From NCBI RefSeq assembly GCF_900115145.1, contig NZ_FOVL01000002.1, forward strand, positions 213,041-277,040: DNA of 64,000 nt, read 5' to 3'. Made by a program: the position numbers and the translations under genes. The notes under the pieces were generated by a model, which was not told the DNA's origin, did no database searches, and saw only the letters and a list, made by a program, of their open reading frames with translations. This document shows positions 1 through 10,621 of the stretch, piece after piece; the stretch's first letter is position 1; each line of letters begins with the position of its first letter. This stretch comes from Salegentibacter flavus. Lineage in GTDB: Bacteria; Bacteroidota; Bacteroidia; Flavobacteriales; Flavobacteriaceae.

Positions 1-21
1 TTTCCAATTTTGGTTCAACAA

Positions 22-1119
22 ATGGCAGATAAATATAAAGTCCCGGAAACGCATCCGGATTTCAGGCTTAACAAGCGGTGTTTTTCTAATGCTGAACTTT
101 ATCAGGTTGCCTATAGTTTTATAAAAGAAGGGGAGCCTTTTGAAGAAAGAATTGGTAATTTTATTCTGGACTGGATCAAACCTGGACATACGATTGAAGT
201 CCAAACCTCCGGCTCTACCGGGAAGCCTAAAAAGCTTAGGATCAAAAAGGAGCATATGATTAATTCGGCTCTTGCTACTTCTAAATTTTTTGATCTCCCG
301 GAAAAAACCACGGCCCTGATGTGCCTCCCTGCCGATTTTATTGCCGGAAAGATGATGCTGGTGCGGGCTATGGTTTTGGGTTGGCATCTTGATCTTGTAC
401 CGCCATCTTCCAATCCATTGGATCAGGTTTATAAACGTTACGATTTTTGCGCGATGACTCCTTTTCAACTGGATAATTCCATAGGTCGCCTGCATCTTAT
501 TCAGAAACTCATTGTTGGGGGAGGAGCCGTTTCTCCAAAGCTTCAGAAGATGGTTAAGGACGTAGAGACGAAAGTTTATGAAACCTATGGGATGACCGAA
601 ACCGTTACCCATATAGCAGCGAAAAGATTAAATCCGAAGAATAAGAAAAAACAGGCTAAACCATTTAAGGTCTTACCTAATATTCATATTTCTCAGGATG
701 AAAGAGGTTGCCTGGTTATAAAAGCCCCAAAACTGGCAGATGAACCTATTGTTACCAATGATGTGGTTGAAATTCTAACTTATAAAAGATTTATTTGGAA
801 AGGGCGTATTGATAATATGATCAATTCCGGAGGAATAAAACTATTCCCTGAAGAGATTGAGCGAAAGCTGAGAAAGATTATCGATCAGAGACTGTTTGTA
901 ACCTCCATGCCCGATGAGGCTTTAGGGCAAAAACTGATACTGTTTGTAGAAAGCGATTTTTCTGAAGAGCTTTTGAGCGAGCTAAGGGAAAAAATAAAAA
1001 ACTTAAAAAGCCTTGGAAAATACGAGGTTCCGAAAAAGATTTATCTCATTGAAAAGTTCGAAGAAACACCAAACGGTAAGATCCACCGGGAGAATACCGT
1101 AAAAAGCAAGGTGAATTAA
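22..1119 (+). CDS. menE: AMP-forming acyl-CoA ligase, MenE-like (o-succinylbenzoate-CoA ligase)
   Basis: Adenylate-forming enzyme that would activate o-succinylbenzoate to its CoA thioester in menaquinone synthesis, in the cytosol. The ATP-binding motif TSGSTGKPKK lies at about residues 62-71, the YGMTET motif at about 189, the hinge motif GRIDNM near 261 and the C-terminal catalytic lysine in PNGK near 353. At 365 residues it matches the short MenE form usual in flavobacteria (about 350-370) and is much shorter than general acyl-CoA synthetases. I chose ATG at 22; an in-frame TTG at 10 is possible and the frame is open to the window edge, so a longer N-terminus cannot be excluded. No other men gene is visible because the window starts here. 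The family is certain; the substrate rests on length and lineage. Confidence 0.85.
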   Translation: MADKYKVPETHPDFRLNKRCFSNAELYQVAYSFIKEGEPFEERIGNFILDWIKPGHTIEVQTSGSTGKPKKLRIKKEHMINSALATSKFFDLPEKTTALMCLPADFIAGKMMLVRAMVLGWHLDLVPPSSNPLDQVYKRYDFCAMTPFQLDNSIGRLHLIQKLIVGGGAVSPKLQKMVKDVETKVYETYGMTETVTHIAAKRLNPKNKKKQAKPFKVLPNIHISQDERGCLVIKAPKLADEPIVTNDVVEILTYKRFIWKGRIDNMINSGGIKLFPEEIERKLRKIIDQRLFVTSMPDEALGQKLILFVESDFSEELLSELREKIKNLKSLGKYEVPKKIYLIEKFEETPNGKIHRENTVKSKVN

Positions 1120-3266
<2,147 letters not shown>

Positions 3267-3269
3267 AAA

Positions 3270-3683
3270 ATGATTGAAATGGAAAATGAATTAATGACCA
3301 TTAAAATCCTTCTTCCATTCAAGATTTTCGATAAAGTAAGAAATGTGAAACGGGTTGTTGCCGAAACAGGCGAAGGATTTTTTGGTCTTTTACCACAAAG
3401 ACTGGACTGTGTTGCCGCATTGATACCGGGAATTTTTATTTATGAAACAGAAGCAGAAGGAGTTCGATATTTAGCTATTGATGAAGGGATCCTGGTAAAA
3501 GCAGGACCGGAAGTACTGGTTTCTGTTCGCAATGCCATTGGGGGCGCCGATCTTGGAAAGCTTCGGGAATCGGTAGAAAAAGATTTTATGGATCTCGATG
3601 AAAATGAAAGAAAAGCCCGCTCTGTAATGGCCAAATTGGAAAGCGGATTTATTTACAGCCTGGAAAAATTAAGTAAAGAATAA
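3270..3683 (+). CDS. atpC: N-ATPase subunit epsilon
   Basis: Central-stalk subunit that binds gamma and the c-ring. The N-terminal beta-sandwich is recognisable (IKILLPF at about 11, GEGFFGLLPQRLD at about 37-49, where ordinary epsilon has G.FGILPGH), followed by a helical C-terminal part (from about 95) rich in Lys and Glu. Length of 137 is normal. ATG codons at 3270, 3279 and 3294 are all possible starts; the first leaves the tight 3-base spacing to atpD. Placement of atpC directly after atpD at the start of the operon, not at its end, is typical of N-ATPases. Confidence 0.92.
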   Translation: MIEMENELMTIKILLPFKIFDKVRNVKRVVAETGEGFFGLLPQRLDCVAALIPGIFIYETEAEGVRYLAIDEGILVKAGPEVLVSVRNAIGGADLGKLRESVEKDFMDLDENERKARSVMAKLESGFIYSLEKLSKE

Positions 3684-3687
3684 AATA

Positions 3688-4044
3688 ATGGCACCTGCAA
3701 ATAAGAAAAATAAAGGGAATGCATTTAGCCAACAGGTGGGCAAAAAAGAAAGGCGCAAACTTAAAGCCTTGCGCGATAAAAAAAAGAGCATTTGGTCTGG
3801 GCTGGGAATGTTCGGAATGGTGGGCTGGTCTGTGGCCGTACCTACGCTGTTGGGAACGATCTTAGGAATTTGGTTAGATAAAAATTATCCTCAATCTTTT
3901 TCCTGGACATTGACCTTTTTGGTCATAGGCTTATTAATAGGCTGTCTGATAGCGTGGTTTTGGGTGGCTAATGAAGATAGAGAGATGAATCCAACCGATA
4001 AAGATGAAGAGTTGAATCTTACAAAAGAGGAAAAAGATGAATGA
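3688..4044 (+). CDS. atpQ: N-ATPase accessory membrane protein AtpQ (AtpI-like)
   Basis: Small membrane protein found in N-ATPase operons and related to AtpI, proposed to help assemble the c-ring or carry Mg2+/Ca2+. A basic N-terminus (about residues 5-34, many Lys/Arg) precedes two membrane helices at about 36-62 and 70-92, and an acidic tail follows. The pattern GWSVAVPTLLGTILGIWLD is typical of the family. The gene overlaps atpR by 8 bases, indicating translational coupling. Confidence 0.88.
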   Translation: MAPANKKNKGNAFSQQVGKKERRKLKALRDKKKSIWSGLGMFGMVGWSVAVPTLLGTILGIWLDKNYPQSFSWTLTFLVIGLLIGCLIAWFWVANEDREMNPTDKDEELNLTKEEKDE

Positions 4045-4357
4045 AATTATATACATGGTGTTTGTGCTCACAGCCGGGTTAGTTTTAGGAATATTATTTT
4101 TTGGAGGGCTTTGGTTCACTGTAAAAAAGGCGGTTACCTCAAAAAGGCCTGCATTATGGCTTATTGGTAGTTTTTTTATTCGGGTGAGTATTACTTTAGT
4201 TGGGTTTTATTACCTGTCCCAGGGAAGTTGGAAAAACCTTCTTATTTCTGTCTTAGGGTTTATTATTGCCCGAACTATCATTATTTACCTGACTAAATCT
4301 ATTGAAGAAAAATCAATACAATTAAAAAAACAGACAAGTCATGAAGCTAAGTCCTGA
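4037..4357 (+). CDS. atpR: N-ATPase accessory membrane protein AtpR
   Basis: Three-helix membrane protein (helices at about 3-30, 37-62 and 66-86) specific to N-ATPase operons. Arginines lie inside or at the ends of helices (SFFIRVS, IIARTII); conserved membrane arginines of AtpR have been proposed to neutralise c-subunit carboxylates during assembly. It overlaps atpQ by 8 bases and atpB by 17, so the three are translated together. Its presence separates this operon from ordinary F-ATPases. Confidence 0.9.
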   Translation: MNEIIYMVFVLTAGLVLGILFFGGLWFTVKKAVTSKRPALWLIGSFFIRVSITLVGFYYLSQGSWKNLLISVLGFIIARTIIIYLTKSIEEKSIQLKKQTSHEAKS

Positions 4358-5012
4358 TGAAACTATATTTTGGGAATATGGTTTTATTAATATTAATCTA
4401 ACCATTGTTACTACATGGGCATTAATGCTGATTCTGGTGATTTCATCAAGATTAATCACCAGGAATCTCAAAGTAGAAATTCATATTTCCCGCTGGCAAG
4501 TGATTTTAGAGATAATCGTAATAATGATAAACAATCAAATAAAAGAAATAGGCCTTGAAAAACCAGAAAAATATATCGGGTTTATCGGAACTTTATTCCT
4601 GTTTATTGGCTTAGCCAATTTATTCGTCATTTTTCCATGGTATCAACCACCAACAAGTTCCCTTTCTGCTACCGCGGCTTTGGCTATTAGCGTCTTTCTG
4701 TCTGTGCCTTATTTTGGTATTGGGAAGAAAGGCCTTGGAGGTTATCTAAAAAGTTATCTCAAACCAACGTTTATGATGTTGCCATTTAACCTGATAAGTG
4801 AGGTTTCACGAACCCTGGCTCTTGCTATAAGGTTGTTTGGGAATATCATGAGTGGAGGAATGATTGTGGCCATACTTTTAAGCATAGCGCCATTTATTTT
4901 TCCGGTCATCATGAATGTTCTTGGCCTGCTTACAGGAATGATACAGGCTTATATTTTTAGTATTCTGGCAACAGTTTATATAGCTGGGGCGGTAAAAATA
5001 AAAGCAATATAA
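4341..5012 (+). CDS. atpB: N-ATPase stator subunit a
   Basis: Membrane subunit a that forms the ion half-channels beside the c-ring. The essential stator arginine is in LAIRLFGN (about R164), preceded by the conserved SEVSRTLAL segment. Five or six hydrophobic helices fill the 223 residues. The start overlaps the end of atpR by 17 bases, which fits the coupled operon. Nothing is missing relative to family length. Confidence 0.95.
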   Translation: MKLSPDETIFWEYGFININLTIVTTWALMLILVISSRLITRNLKVEIHISRWQVILEIIVIMINNQIKEIGLEKPEKYIGFIGTLFLFIGLANLFVIFPWYQPPTSSLSATAALAISVFLSVPYFGIGKKGLGGYLKSYLKPTFMMLPFNLISEVSRTLALAIRLFGNIMSGGMIVAILLSIAPFIFPVIMNVLGLLTGMIQAYIFSILATVYIAGAVKIKAI

Positions 5013-5036
5013 CTATTAACTAAAAAGAGGATAAAA

Positions 5037-5303
5037 ATGGATGATTTAACACTAATTGCAGTAGTCTCAATAATTACTGCCGGATTTACAACAGCAGTAG
5101 GAACTATGTTCCCTGCAATAGGCGAAGGGAGAGCCTTATCAAAAGCACTGAGTTCTATAGCCCAGCAACCTGATTCTTCTTCCACTATTACAAGGACGTT
5201 ATTTGTGGGATTGGCGATGATCGAATCTACAGCCATTTATTGTTTTGTGCTTTCAATGATCCTCATTTTCGCTAACCCGTTCTGGAATCATTTTATTCAA
5301 TAA
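5037..5303 (+). CDS. atpE: N-ATPase rotor subunit c
   Basis: Two-helix c-subunit of 88 residues. Helix 1 carries GEG with E30 at the position of Gln32 in the Ilyobacter tartaricus Na+ c-ring; helix 2 carries ESTAIY with E63, S64, T65 and Y68, the Na+-ligand set. The loop AQQPD is the usual polar loop. The double carboxylate (E30 plus E63) is typical of N-ATPase c-subunits. The sequence therefore favours Na+ coupling, although a Burkholderia N-ATPase c-ring with related features was reported to be H+-specific, so coupling has to be measured. Confidence 0.95.
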   Translation: MDDLTLIAVVSIITAGFTTAVGTMFPAIGEGRALSKALSSIAQQPDSSSTITRTLFVGLAMIESTAIYCFVLSMILIFANPFWNHFIQ

Positions 5304-5313
5304 TATATTCATT

Positions 5314-6096
5314 ATGCAAATTGATTGGTTTACCGTAATTGCCCAGATAATTAACTTCCTCATTTTAGTGGGGTTGCTCAAACGATTTCTATATAAACCA
5401 ATTCTTAATGCCATTGAAGAACGCGAAAACAAAATTTCCTCTCAACTTGAGGAGGCCGAATCAAAAAAAGAAGAAGCTCAAAAGGAAAAAGAGGAATTCA
5501 AACAAAAAAATGAAGATTTTGAAGATAAAAAAAAGAAATTAATGAAAAAGGCCGTTGAGGAATCTGAAGAAAAACGTGAGGAACTTCTTGAAAAAGCTAG
5601 AAAAGAAGCCGGCAAATTTCGATCCCGACTTAAAAAATCTTCGGAAGAAGTCCAACAGAATCTCAGCCAGGAGATCGAGGAAAAGGTACAGAAGGAAGTT
5701 TTTGCAATTACCAGAAAAGCTCTTTCAGACCTTGCTTCCCTCGATATGGAGGAACAAACCCTAAAGGTCTTCATCAGCCGTCTAAATGAATTGAAAGAAG
5801 ATGAAAAGAAAGAATTTCTGGAAGCTTTTAAATCTAAGTCGGATCCAATTATGGTTCGAAGCGCATTTGATCTTCCCTCAAAACAGAAAACTGAAATTCA
5901 AAAGACAGTTGCGGGTATTTTAGGGACCGAAACCAAATTTCAATATAAAACCGTACCGGAATTAGTGAGTGGTATCGAACTTACTGCTAACGGATTTAAA
6001 ATTTCCTGGAGTATTTCAGAGTATCTGAATTCTCTGGAGAAAAATATTTCAGAAACAATAGAAGAAGAATCCAAAAAAGGATCAGAAAAACAATAA
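5314..6096 (+). CDS. atpF: N-ATPase stator subunit b with a delta-like C-terminal domain
   Basis: Peripheral-stalk subunit. A single N-terminal membrane helix (about 5-27) is followed by a long charged coiled coil (about 35-135). At 260 residues it is about 100 longer than ordinary b subunits. The extra C-terminal part (about 178-243) resembles the C-terminal domain of the delta/OSCP subunit: an IMVRSAFDL strand, a helix, then [19 protein letters not shown], compared with the delta pattern V.P.L.GG......G...D.S....L. No separate atpH exists in the operon, so this domain probably takes over delta's contact with the top of the alpha/beta head. Confidence 0.9.
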   Translation: MQIDWFTVIAQIINFLILVGLLKRFLYKPILNAIEERENKISSQLEEAESKKEEAQKEKEEFKQKNEDFEDKKKKLMKKAVEESEEKREELLEKARKEAGKFRSRLKKSSEEVQQNLSQEIEEKVQKEVFAITRKALSDLASLDMEEQTLKVFISRLNELKEDEKKEFLEAFKSKSDPIMVRSAFDLPSKQKTEIQKTVAGILGTETKFQYKTVPELVSGIELTANGFKISWSISEYLNSLEKNISETIEEESKKGSEKQ

Positions 6097-6097
6097 G

Positions 6098-7642
6098 ATG
6101 CCGTCAGGGGAATTAAATAAAACTTTAAAGAGGACCTTCGATAAATTAACCCGGAGCAGGGAAAATTACGTTCCATCGCTTACTCCCCGCGAAGTTGGTT
6201 ACGTGATGAGCGTATCATCTGGCGTGGTCAGGGTTTCCGGACTTCAAGGTGCAGGTTTTGAAGAACTGCTGAAGTTTCCCAATGATTTATTTGGAATTGC
6301 TTACAACCTTGATGAAAGTGAAATAGGTGTAATTCTTTTGGGAGAAGATACAGATTTGAGCGTGGGCGATGAGGTGGAACTGACAGGACGGGTATTGGAT
6401 GTTCCTGTAGGAGAAGGCTTGATTGGGAGGGTGATCAATCCGTTGGGAAAACCTATGGATGACAAAGGAAATATCACCTTTAATAAACGTTTGCCAATTC
6501 AACGCCCTGCTCCTGCTATTATGGATAGAGCGGAGGTTAGGGTTCCATTGCAAACGGGATTAAAAGTGGTGGATGCTTTGATTCCCATTGGCCGGGGGCA
6601 ACGTGAATTAATCCTGGGTGACCGGCAAACAGGAAAGACTGCCATTGCAATTGACACCATACTTAATCAAAACGATAAAAATGTAATTTGTGTTTATTGT
6701 GCTATTTCACAGCGCTCATCCTCGGTTGCAAAAGTAATCGCAAATCTGAAAGATAAAGGAGCAATGGAATACACCATTGTGGTAGTTGCTGAAGGGAATA
6801 ACTCCCCCGGATTAAAATATATAGCCCCATATGCGGCTACCAGTATTGCAGAATACTTTATGGAACAAGGCAAAGATGTGCTTATTGTTTATGACGATCT
6901 TACTCATCACGCCCGTGCCTATCGAGAACTTTCCCTTTTGCTGAGAAGGCCACCGGGACGTGAGGCATTTCCGGGGGATATCTTTTATATACATTCAAAA
7001 TTACTGGAAAGAGCGACTCATTTAAACGAAGATCTTGGAGGAGGATCACTCACTGCCTTGCCAATTATAGAAACCGAAGCTCAAAATATTTCAGCCTATA
7101 TTCCTACAAATCTTATTTCCATAAATGATGGTCAACTTTATCTTTCCCCTAAATTATTTGAACAAGGTGTTTTGCCAGCGGTGGATATTGGCAAATCTGT
7201 TTCCCGTGTTGGGGGAAAAGCACAATTGCCGGCCTTTCAATCTATAACCGGTAACTTAAAACTCGCGTATTCCCAGTTTGAAGAACTGGAGAGTTTTGCC
7301 CGTTTTGGAACCCGCCTGGATGATGACACAAAAGAGAAGATCAACCATGGAAAACGAATTCGTGAAGGTCTGAAACAACCAGAACTTCAGCCAATGGCAG
7401 TTCCCGAACAAATTATGGTTCTTCTCGCATTAACAAACGGTCTTTTTGATACGATTCCACTTGACAAAATGCGGGAGGCTGAAGTTTCTTTATTGGAGAA
7501 AGCCAATGAAATTCCTGAGGAAATTATTGACCGGATATTTTCAGATAAAAAGTTGAGCGATGAGGACCGACAGTCAATCCTGGAAATTGCCGATGAGAAA
7601 CTTTCTTCTTTTCAGGAGAAACCGGAACCAAAAAAGAACTGA
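6098..7642 (+). CDS. atpA: N-ATPase regulatory subunit alpha
   Basis: Non-catalytic nucleotide-binding subunit of the head. Walker A GDRQTGKT is at about 174-181, and [10 protein letters not shown] near 370 carries the arginine finger that reaches the catalytic site of beta. At 514 residues it has normal length and intact beta-barrel, nucleotide-binding and C-terminal helical domains. It starts one base after atpF ends. Confidence 0.97.
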   Translation: MPSGELNKTLKRTFDKLTRSRENYVPSLTPREVGYVMSVSSGVVRVSGLQGAGFEELLKFPNDLFGIAYNLDESEIGVILLGEDTDLSVGDEVELTGRVLDVPVGEGLIGRVINPLGKPMDDKGNITFNKRLPIQRPAPAIMDRAEVRVPLQTGLKVVDALIPIGRGQRELILGDRQTGKTAIAIDTILNQNDKNVICVYCAISQRSSSVAKVIANLKDKGAMEYTIVVVAEGNNSPGLKYIAPYAATSIAEYFMEQGKDVLIVYDDLTHHARAYRELSLLLRRPPGREAFPGDIFYIHSKLLERATHLNEDLGGGSLTALPIIETEAQNISAYIPTNLISINDGQLYLSPKLFEQGVLPAVDIGKSVSRVGGKAQLPAFQSITGNLKLAYSQFEELESFARFGTRLDDDTKEKINHGKRIREGLKQPELQPMAVPEQIMVLLALTNGLFDTIPLDKMREAEVSLLEKANEIPEEIIDRIFSDKKLSDEDRQSILEIADEKLSSFQEKPEPKKN

Positions 7643-7647
7643 ACATA

Positions 7648-8544
7648 ATGGACACCTTAGAGAGCTTACGCAGAAAACTAGGAGGAGCAGGAGATCTCAA
7701 ATCGGTCGTCCGGACCATGAAAACCATGGCAGCTTCAAATATTGGACAATATGAGTCTGCCGTAAATTCCCTGGGAGATTATTACCGTACCGTAACCTTG
7801 GGGATTCTCGCCTTTTTTAGTGAACAGGACATCAATCTAAAGGAAGAAGATTTAACCTCAAAAAAAAACGATTCAAAATCAATTTGCGCCATTGTTTTTG
7901 GGTCCGATCAGGGCCTTGTTGGGCCTTTTAATGATTCCCTTTCCGATTTTGTTTCGAACTCCCTTCAGGAATTTCCAGGCGAAAAAGAAATCTGGGTGGT
8001 AGGTGAGCGTATTCAATTCCGATTGATGGATCTCGGACTTAATGTAACAAAACTTTTTTCCGTTCCAAATTCGGTTAACGCAATTACCGTTCTGGTTAGA
8101 GAAATATTGATTAAAAGTCTCGAAAATTTTGAAACAGAAGAAATGAAGGAATATTACCTGTTTCATAACCAACCAAAACCCCCAACAGGTTACAAGTCTG
8201 TAATGCAAAAATTGTTACCGTTGGAAAAAAAATGGTTGCATGTATTAGATGTTCAAAAATGGCCTACAAAAAATTTACCGCAGGTTGCCGGAGGAAAAGA
8301 ATCAACCCTGAAGGCACTTATCCGGGAATTTCTTTTTGTTTCGTTGTTTAAGGCAAGTGCAGAGTCTTCGGTCAGTGAAAACTCAAGTCGTTTAGCCGCT
8401 ATGCAACGGGCTGAAAAAAATATAGATGAGATGTTGGATGATCTTGGCGGTAAATTCCATCACAGGCGTCAAAGCGCCATTGATGAAGAATTATTTGATT
8501 TGATTTCCGGATTTGAAGCTTTGAAAGAGGATCCCAAAACGTAA
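7648..8544 (+). CDS. atpG: N-ATPase central-shaft subunit gamma
   Basis: Rotor shaft linking the c-ring to the head. Both terminal coiled-coil helices are recognisable: the N-terminus LESLRRKLGGAGDLKSVV and MKTMAASNI, and the C-terminus SSRLAAMQRAEKNIDEML followed by RRQSAIDEELFDL. The globular middle part is divergent, as usual in this family; 298 residues is normal. It is the last atp gene. Confidence 0.94.
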   Translation: MDTLESLRRKLGGAGDLKSVVRTMKTMAASNIGQYESAVNSLGDYYRTVTLGILAFFSEQDINLKEEDLTSKKNDSKSICAIVFGSDQGLVGPFNDSLSDFVSNSLQEFPGEKEIWVVGERIQFRLMDLGLNVTKLFSVPNSVNAITVLVREILIKSLENFETEEMKEYYLFHNQPKPPTGYKSVMQKLLPLEKKWLHVLDVQKWPTKNLPQVAGGKESTLKALIREFLFVSLFKASAESSVSENSSRLAAMQRAEKNIDEMLDDLGGKFHHRRQSAIDEELFDLISGFEALKEDPKT

Positions 8545-8706
8545 AAACCTTTTCGGCAAATCACTTATAAGTCCCTTGAAATTCATTTCAATTGAGGTTG
8601 CATAAAAAGTTTTCGTTAGGGCAAAACCTACCATTATCAGGGGGGGCGAATAGAACCTTTACCTTGGATGCTAAATAACAGGATACGAAAAAATAAAATT
8701 CACATT

Positions 8707-9933
8707 ATGTATAGACAAGTAGAAGTGTCACAAACTTTACTGATCAATACCCAATCAAAAAACTTAGCAGTCCAAAATAAAAAAGTGATCGCATTTGGAT
8801 TTGGACAATCCCCTTTTATGCCTCCCAAATCTGTTTTGGAAGCCTTAAAAAATTCAGCACATCACAAGGAATATTCATCAGTTCAGGGTGATTTGGAACT
8901 CAGGGAATATATGGCACAGTTCCACAAAGCACACAACGGATTGCAAGTTGACCCCGAAAATATATTAATTGCCCCGGGGTCAAAAATATTGATCTTCAAT
9001 ATTCTGCTGGCATTCGAAAAAGCCGATGTTTTTATTCCCGCTCCATCGTGGGTCTCCTATTCCCCACAGGCAAAACTTGCGGGACACAATGTCATAAAAG
9101 TAAATACTTCCTTTGAAGAGCGATGGAGAATAAGTTCCAAATCAATAAATGAAGCAGCTAAAAACAAGCAGCACGAGGCTTCTGTCATGATATTGAACTA
9201 TCCCGGAAATCCAGATGGATTATCCTATACCGAAGATGAACTTAAGGATATTGCCCAAGCCTCAAAAGCATTGAACATATTGGTAATTTCGGACGAAATT
9301 TACGGTTTACTTGACCATAACCATTCCCATCTTTCTTTTTCCAATTATTATCCGGAGAGAACCATAACAACCACAGGCCTGTCCAAATGGTGTGGGGTTG
9401 GGGGCTGGCGTTTTGGTGCGGCTTTACTTTATAACAATATCGAACCCGAATTCAAACAAGCTTTGATTGGGATTGGCTCTGAAACATATTCTTGTGCTCC
9501 AACTCCTGTTCAATTAGCGGCAAAAGTGGCATATAAGAATTATGATGAAATAGTACCCTATCTGAAGAAGCAAACACATATTCTAAATCAAATAGGGAAC
9601 TTTTGTGCAGAGCAGTTAAATTCATCTGGAATACGGGTACATCTGCCACAAGGAGGATTCTACCTTTTTCCCGATTTTTCCTTGCATAAAGAAAAGCTCA
9701 ATAATTACGGCGTTAAAACCTCAAATGATTTGTGTCAACAATTATTAAAAGATACCGGGGTTGCTCTTTTGCCTGCATCGGCATTCGGATTTGACCAGGA
9801 CTATTTGGCTGCGAGATTAGCTTATGTAGATTTCCCGGATCCGGCAGAAAAAGTTGAATTTGATTTAAATACCGATTGTCCTAATGTGATTGAAGGAATA
9901 TATCTAATATGTGCCTGGATCTCAAATATTTAA
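8707..9933 (+). CDS. PLP-dependent aminotransferase, class I fold
   Basis: Fold-type I aminotransferase of the aspartate/aromatic group. The Schiff-base lysine is in TTGLSKWCG (about K227 counted from ATG at 8707), with NYPGNPDG near 164 and the cofactor-binding aspartate in ISDEIYG near 196. An upstream ATG at 8668 would add 13 Lys/Arg/Asn-rich residues and looks less likely. It follows the atp operon by about 160 bases on the same strand, but no pathway partner lies beside it. The substrate cannot be told from sequence. Confidence 0.85.
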   Translation: MYRQVEVSQTLLINTQSKNLAVQNKKVIAFGFGQSPFMPPKSVLEALKNSAHHKEYSSVQGDLELREYMAQFHKAHNGLQVDPENILIAPGSKILIFNILLAFEKADVFIPAPSWVSYSPQAKLAGHNVIKVNTSFEERWRISSKSINEAAKNKQHEASVMILNYPGNPDGLSYTEDELKDIAQASKALNILVISDEIYGLLDHNHSHLSFSNYYPERTITTTGLSKWCGVGGWRFGAALLYNNIEPEFKQALIGIGSETYSCAPTPVQLAAKVAYKNYDEIVPYLKKQTHILNQIGNFCAEQLNSSGIRVHLPQGGFYLFPDFSLHKEKLNNYGVKTSNDLCQQLLKDTGVALLPASAFGFDQDYLAARLAYVDFPDPAEKVEFDLNTDCPNVIEGIYLICAWISNI

Positions 9934-9971
9934 AAATTTTTGTGAGCGAAAATTGGAGAACAGGGTCAAAA

Positions 9972-10241
9972 TCACTTAAGCCTCATTTCCAATCCGATTT
10001 TAAAAGCGACAAACCCGAGAACCATATGGGTGATGAATTCCATATCAACCAAGGCTTGCTTATTTAAAAATTCAAACCAGAAAGCCTCAAAAGAATTCCT
10101 GCAACCAGATATGCAATAATGTCTGGAAGTCCCAGTCGTTTGGTTAGTTGCGACAATGGCAGAGGAATCAAAAAACATGATGACTATTGTAAAAAGTATT
10201 GAAAAAGAACTATCTTCAAACATTATATTTGTGTTTTTCAA
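9972..10241 (-). pseudogene. Remnant of a cation:proton antiporter N-terminus
   Basis: Read on the minus strand, three successive frames give a typical CPA-family start. One frame has MFEDSSFSILFTIVIMFF; after a shift the middle (about 10085-10170) reads PLSQLTKRLGLPDIIAYL and VAGILLRL; after another shift the last part reads LVDMEFITHMVLGFVAFKIG then LEMRLK and a TGA. The order matches helices 1-3 of KefB/NhaP-type Na+(K+)/H+ antiporters. At least two frameshifts and a premature end make it non-functional. Its ion-transport theme fits the neighbouring N-ATPase. Confidence 0.75.
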
Positions 10242-10306
10242 CTAGTAATTCTATTGCTTGAAAATCAGCAATTATTAAAAATATTCATAAATTATTGTAT
10301 ATCTGT

Positions 10307-10500
10307 TTAGCGTCTACTCGCTGTAATGCTCGCTATTACTAACCTTTCAAAAATTTTATCTCAAAATAACTCCTATTTAGCTCGTATATAAATTCGTTGA
10401 GGTATAGTTGCAGGTATTTTTTCTTGATTTTGTGGTAGGTGCCAACGAATTTTCTTTTGGCATTATTGATTGCAATGTGTCATTTCAGCATTACAATCAT
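10307..10500 (-). mobile_element. Decayed 3' end of an IS1595-family (ISXO2-like) transposase
   Basis: Minus-strand translation from about 10467 gives NNAKRKFVGTYHKIKKKYLQ and then LYLNEFIYELNR, the conserved C-terminal block of IS1595/ISXO2 transposases. After one frameshift near 10360 it ends DKIFERLVIASITASRR with TAA at 10307-10309. Only the last quarter of the transposase remains and no terminal inverted repeats are evident. Confidence 0.75.
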
Positions 10501-10503
10501 TAA

Positions 10504-10620
10504 TTACTTAGCTATATGGGCTTCCACGTAATTTTTTTTAGGTAATTCAAATTTGCCATTGTTTGCTTTTTTCAGATAAGGCTTTTCATATGGTGAGATA
10601 TTATAAGCTGTAATTTTCAT
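10504..10620 (-). pseudogene. N-terminal 38 codons of a D-lactate dehydrogenase-like gene
   Basis: Minus-strand ATG at 10618-10620 opens MKITAYNISPYEKPYL, then KKANNGKFELP and VEAHIAK, and a TAA at 10504-10506. This matches the start of NAD-dependent D-lactate dehydrogenases (2-hydroxyacid dehydrogenase family: MKI..YS..PY.K.YL...N.G...L). The rest is gone and the IS1595-type transposase fragment begins at once, so an insertion and deletion probably destroyed it. The ATG lies 1 base after the stop of the P-type ATPase gene, so it was the distal gene of that operon. Confidence 0.65.
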
Positions 10621-10621
10621 T

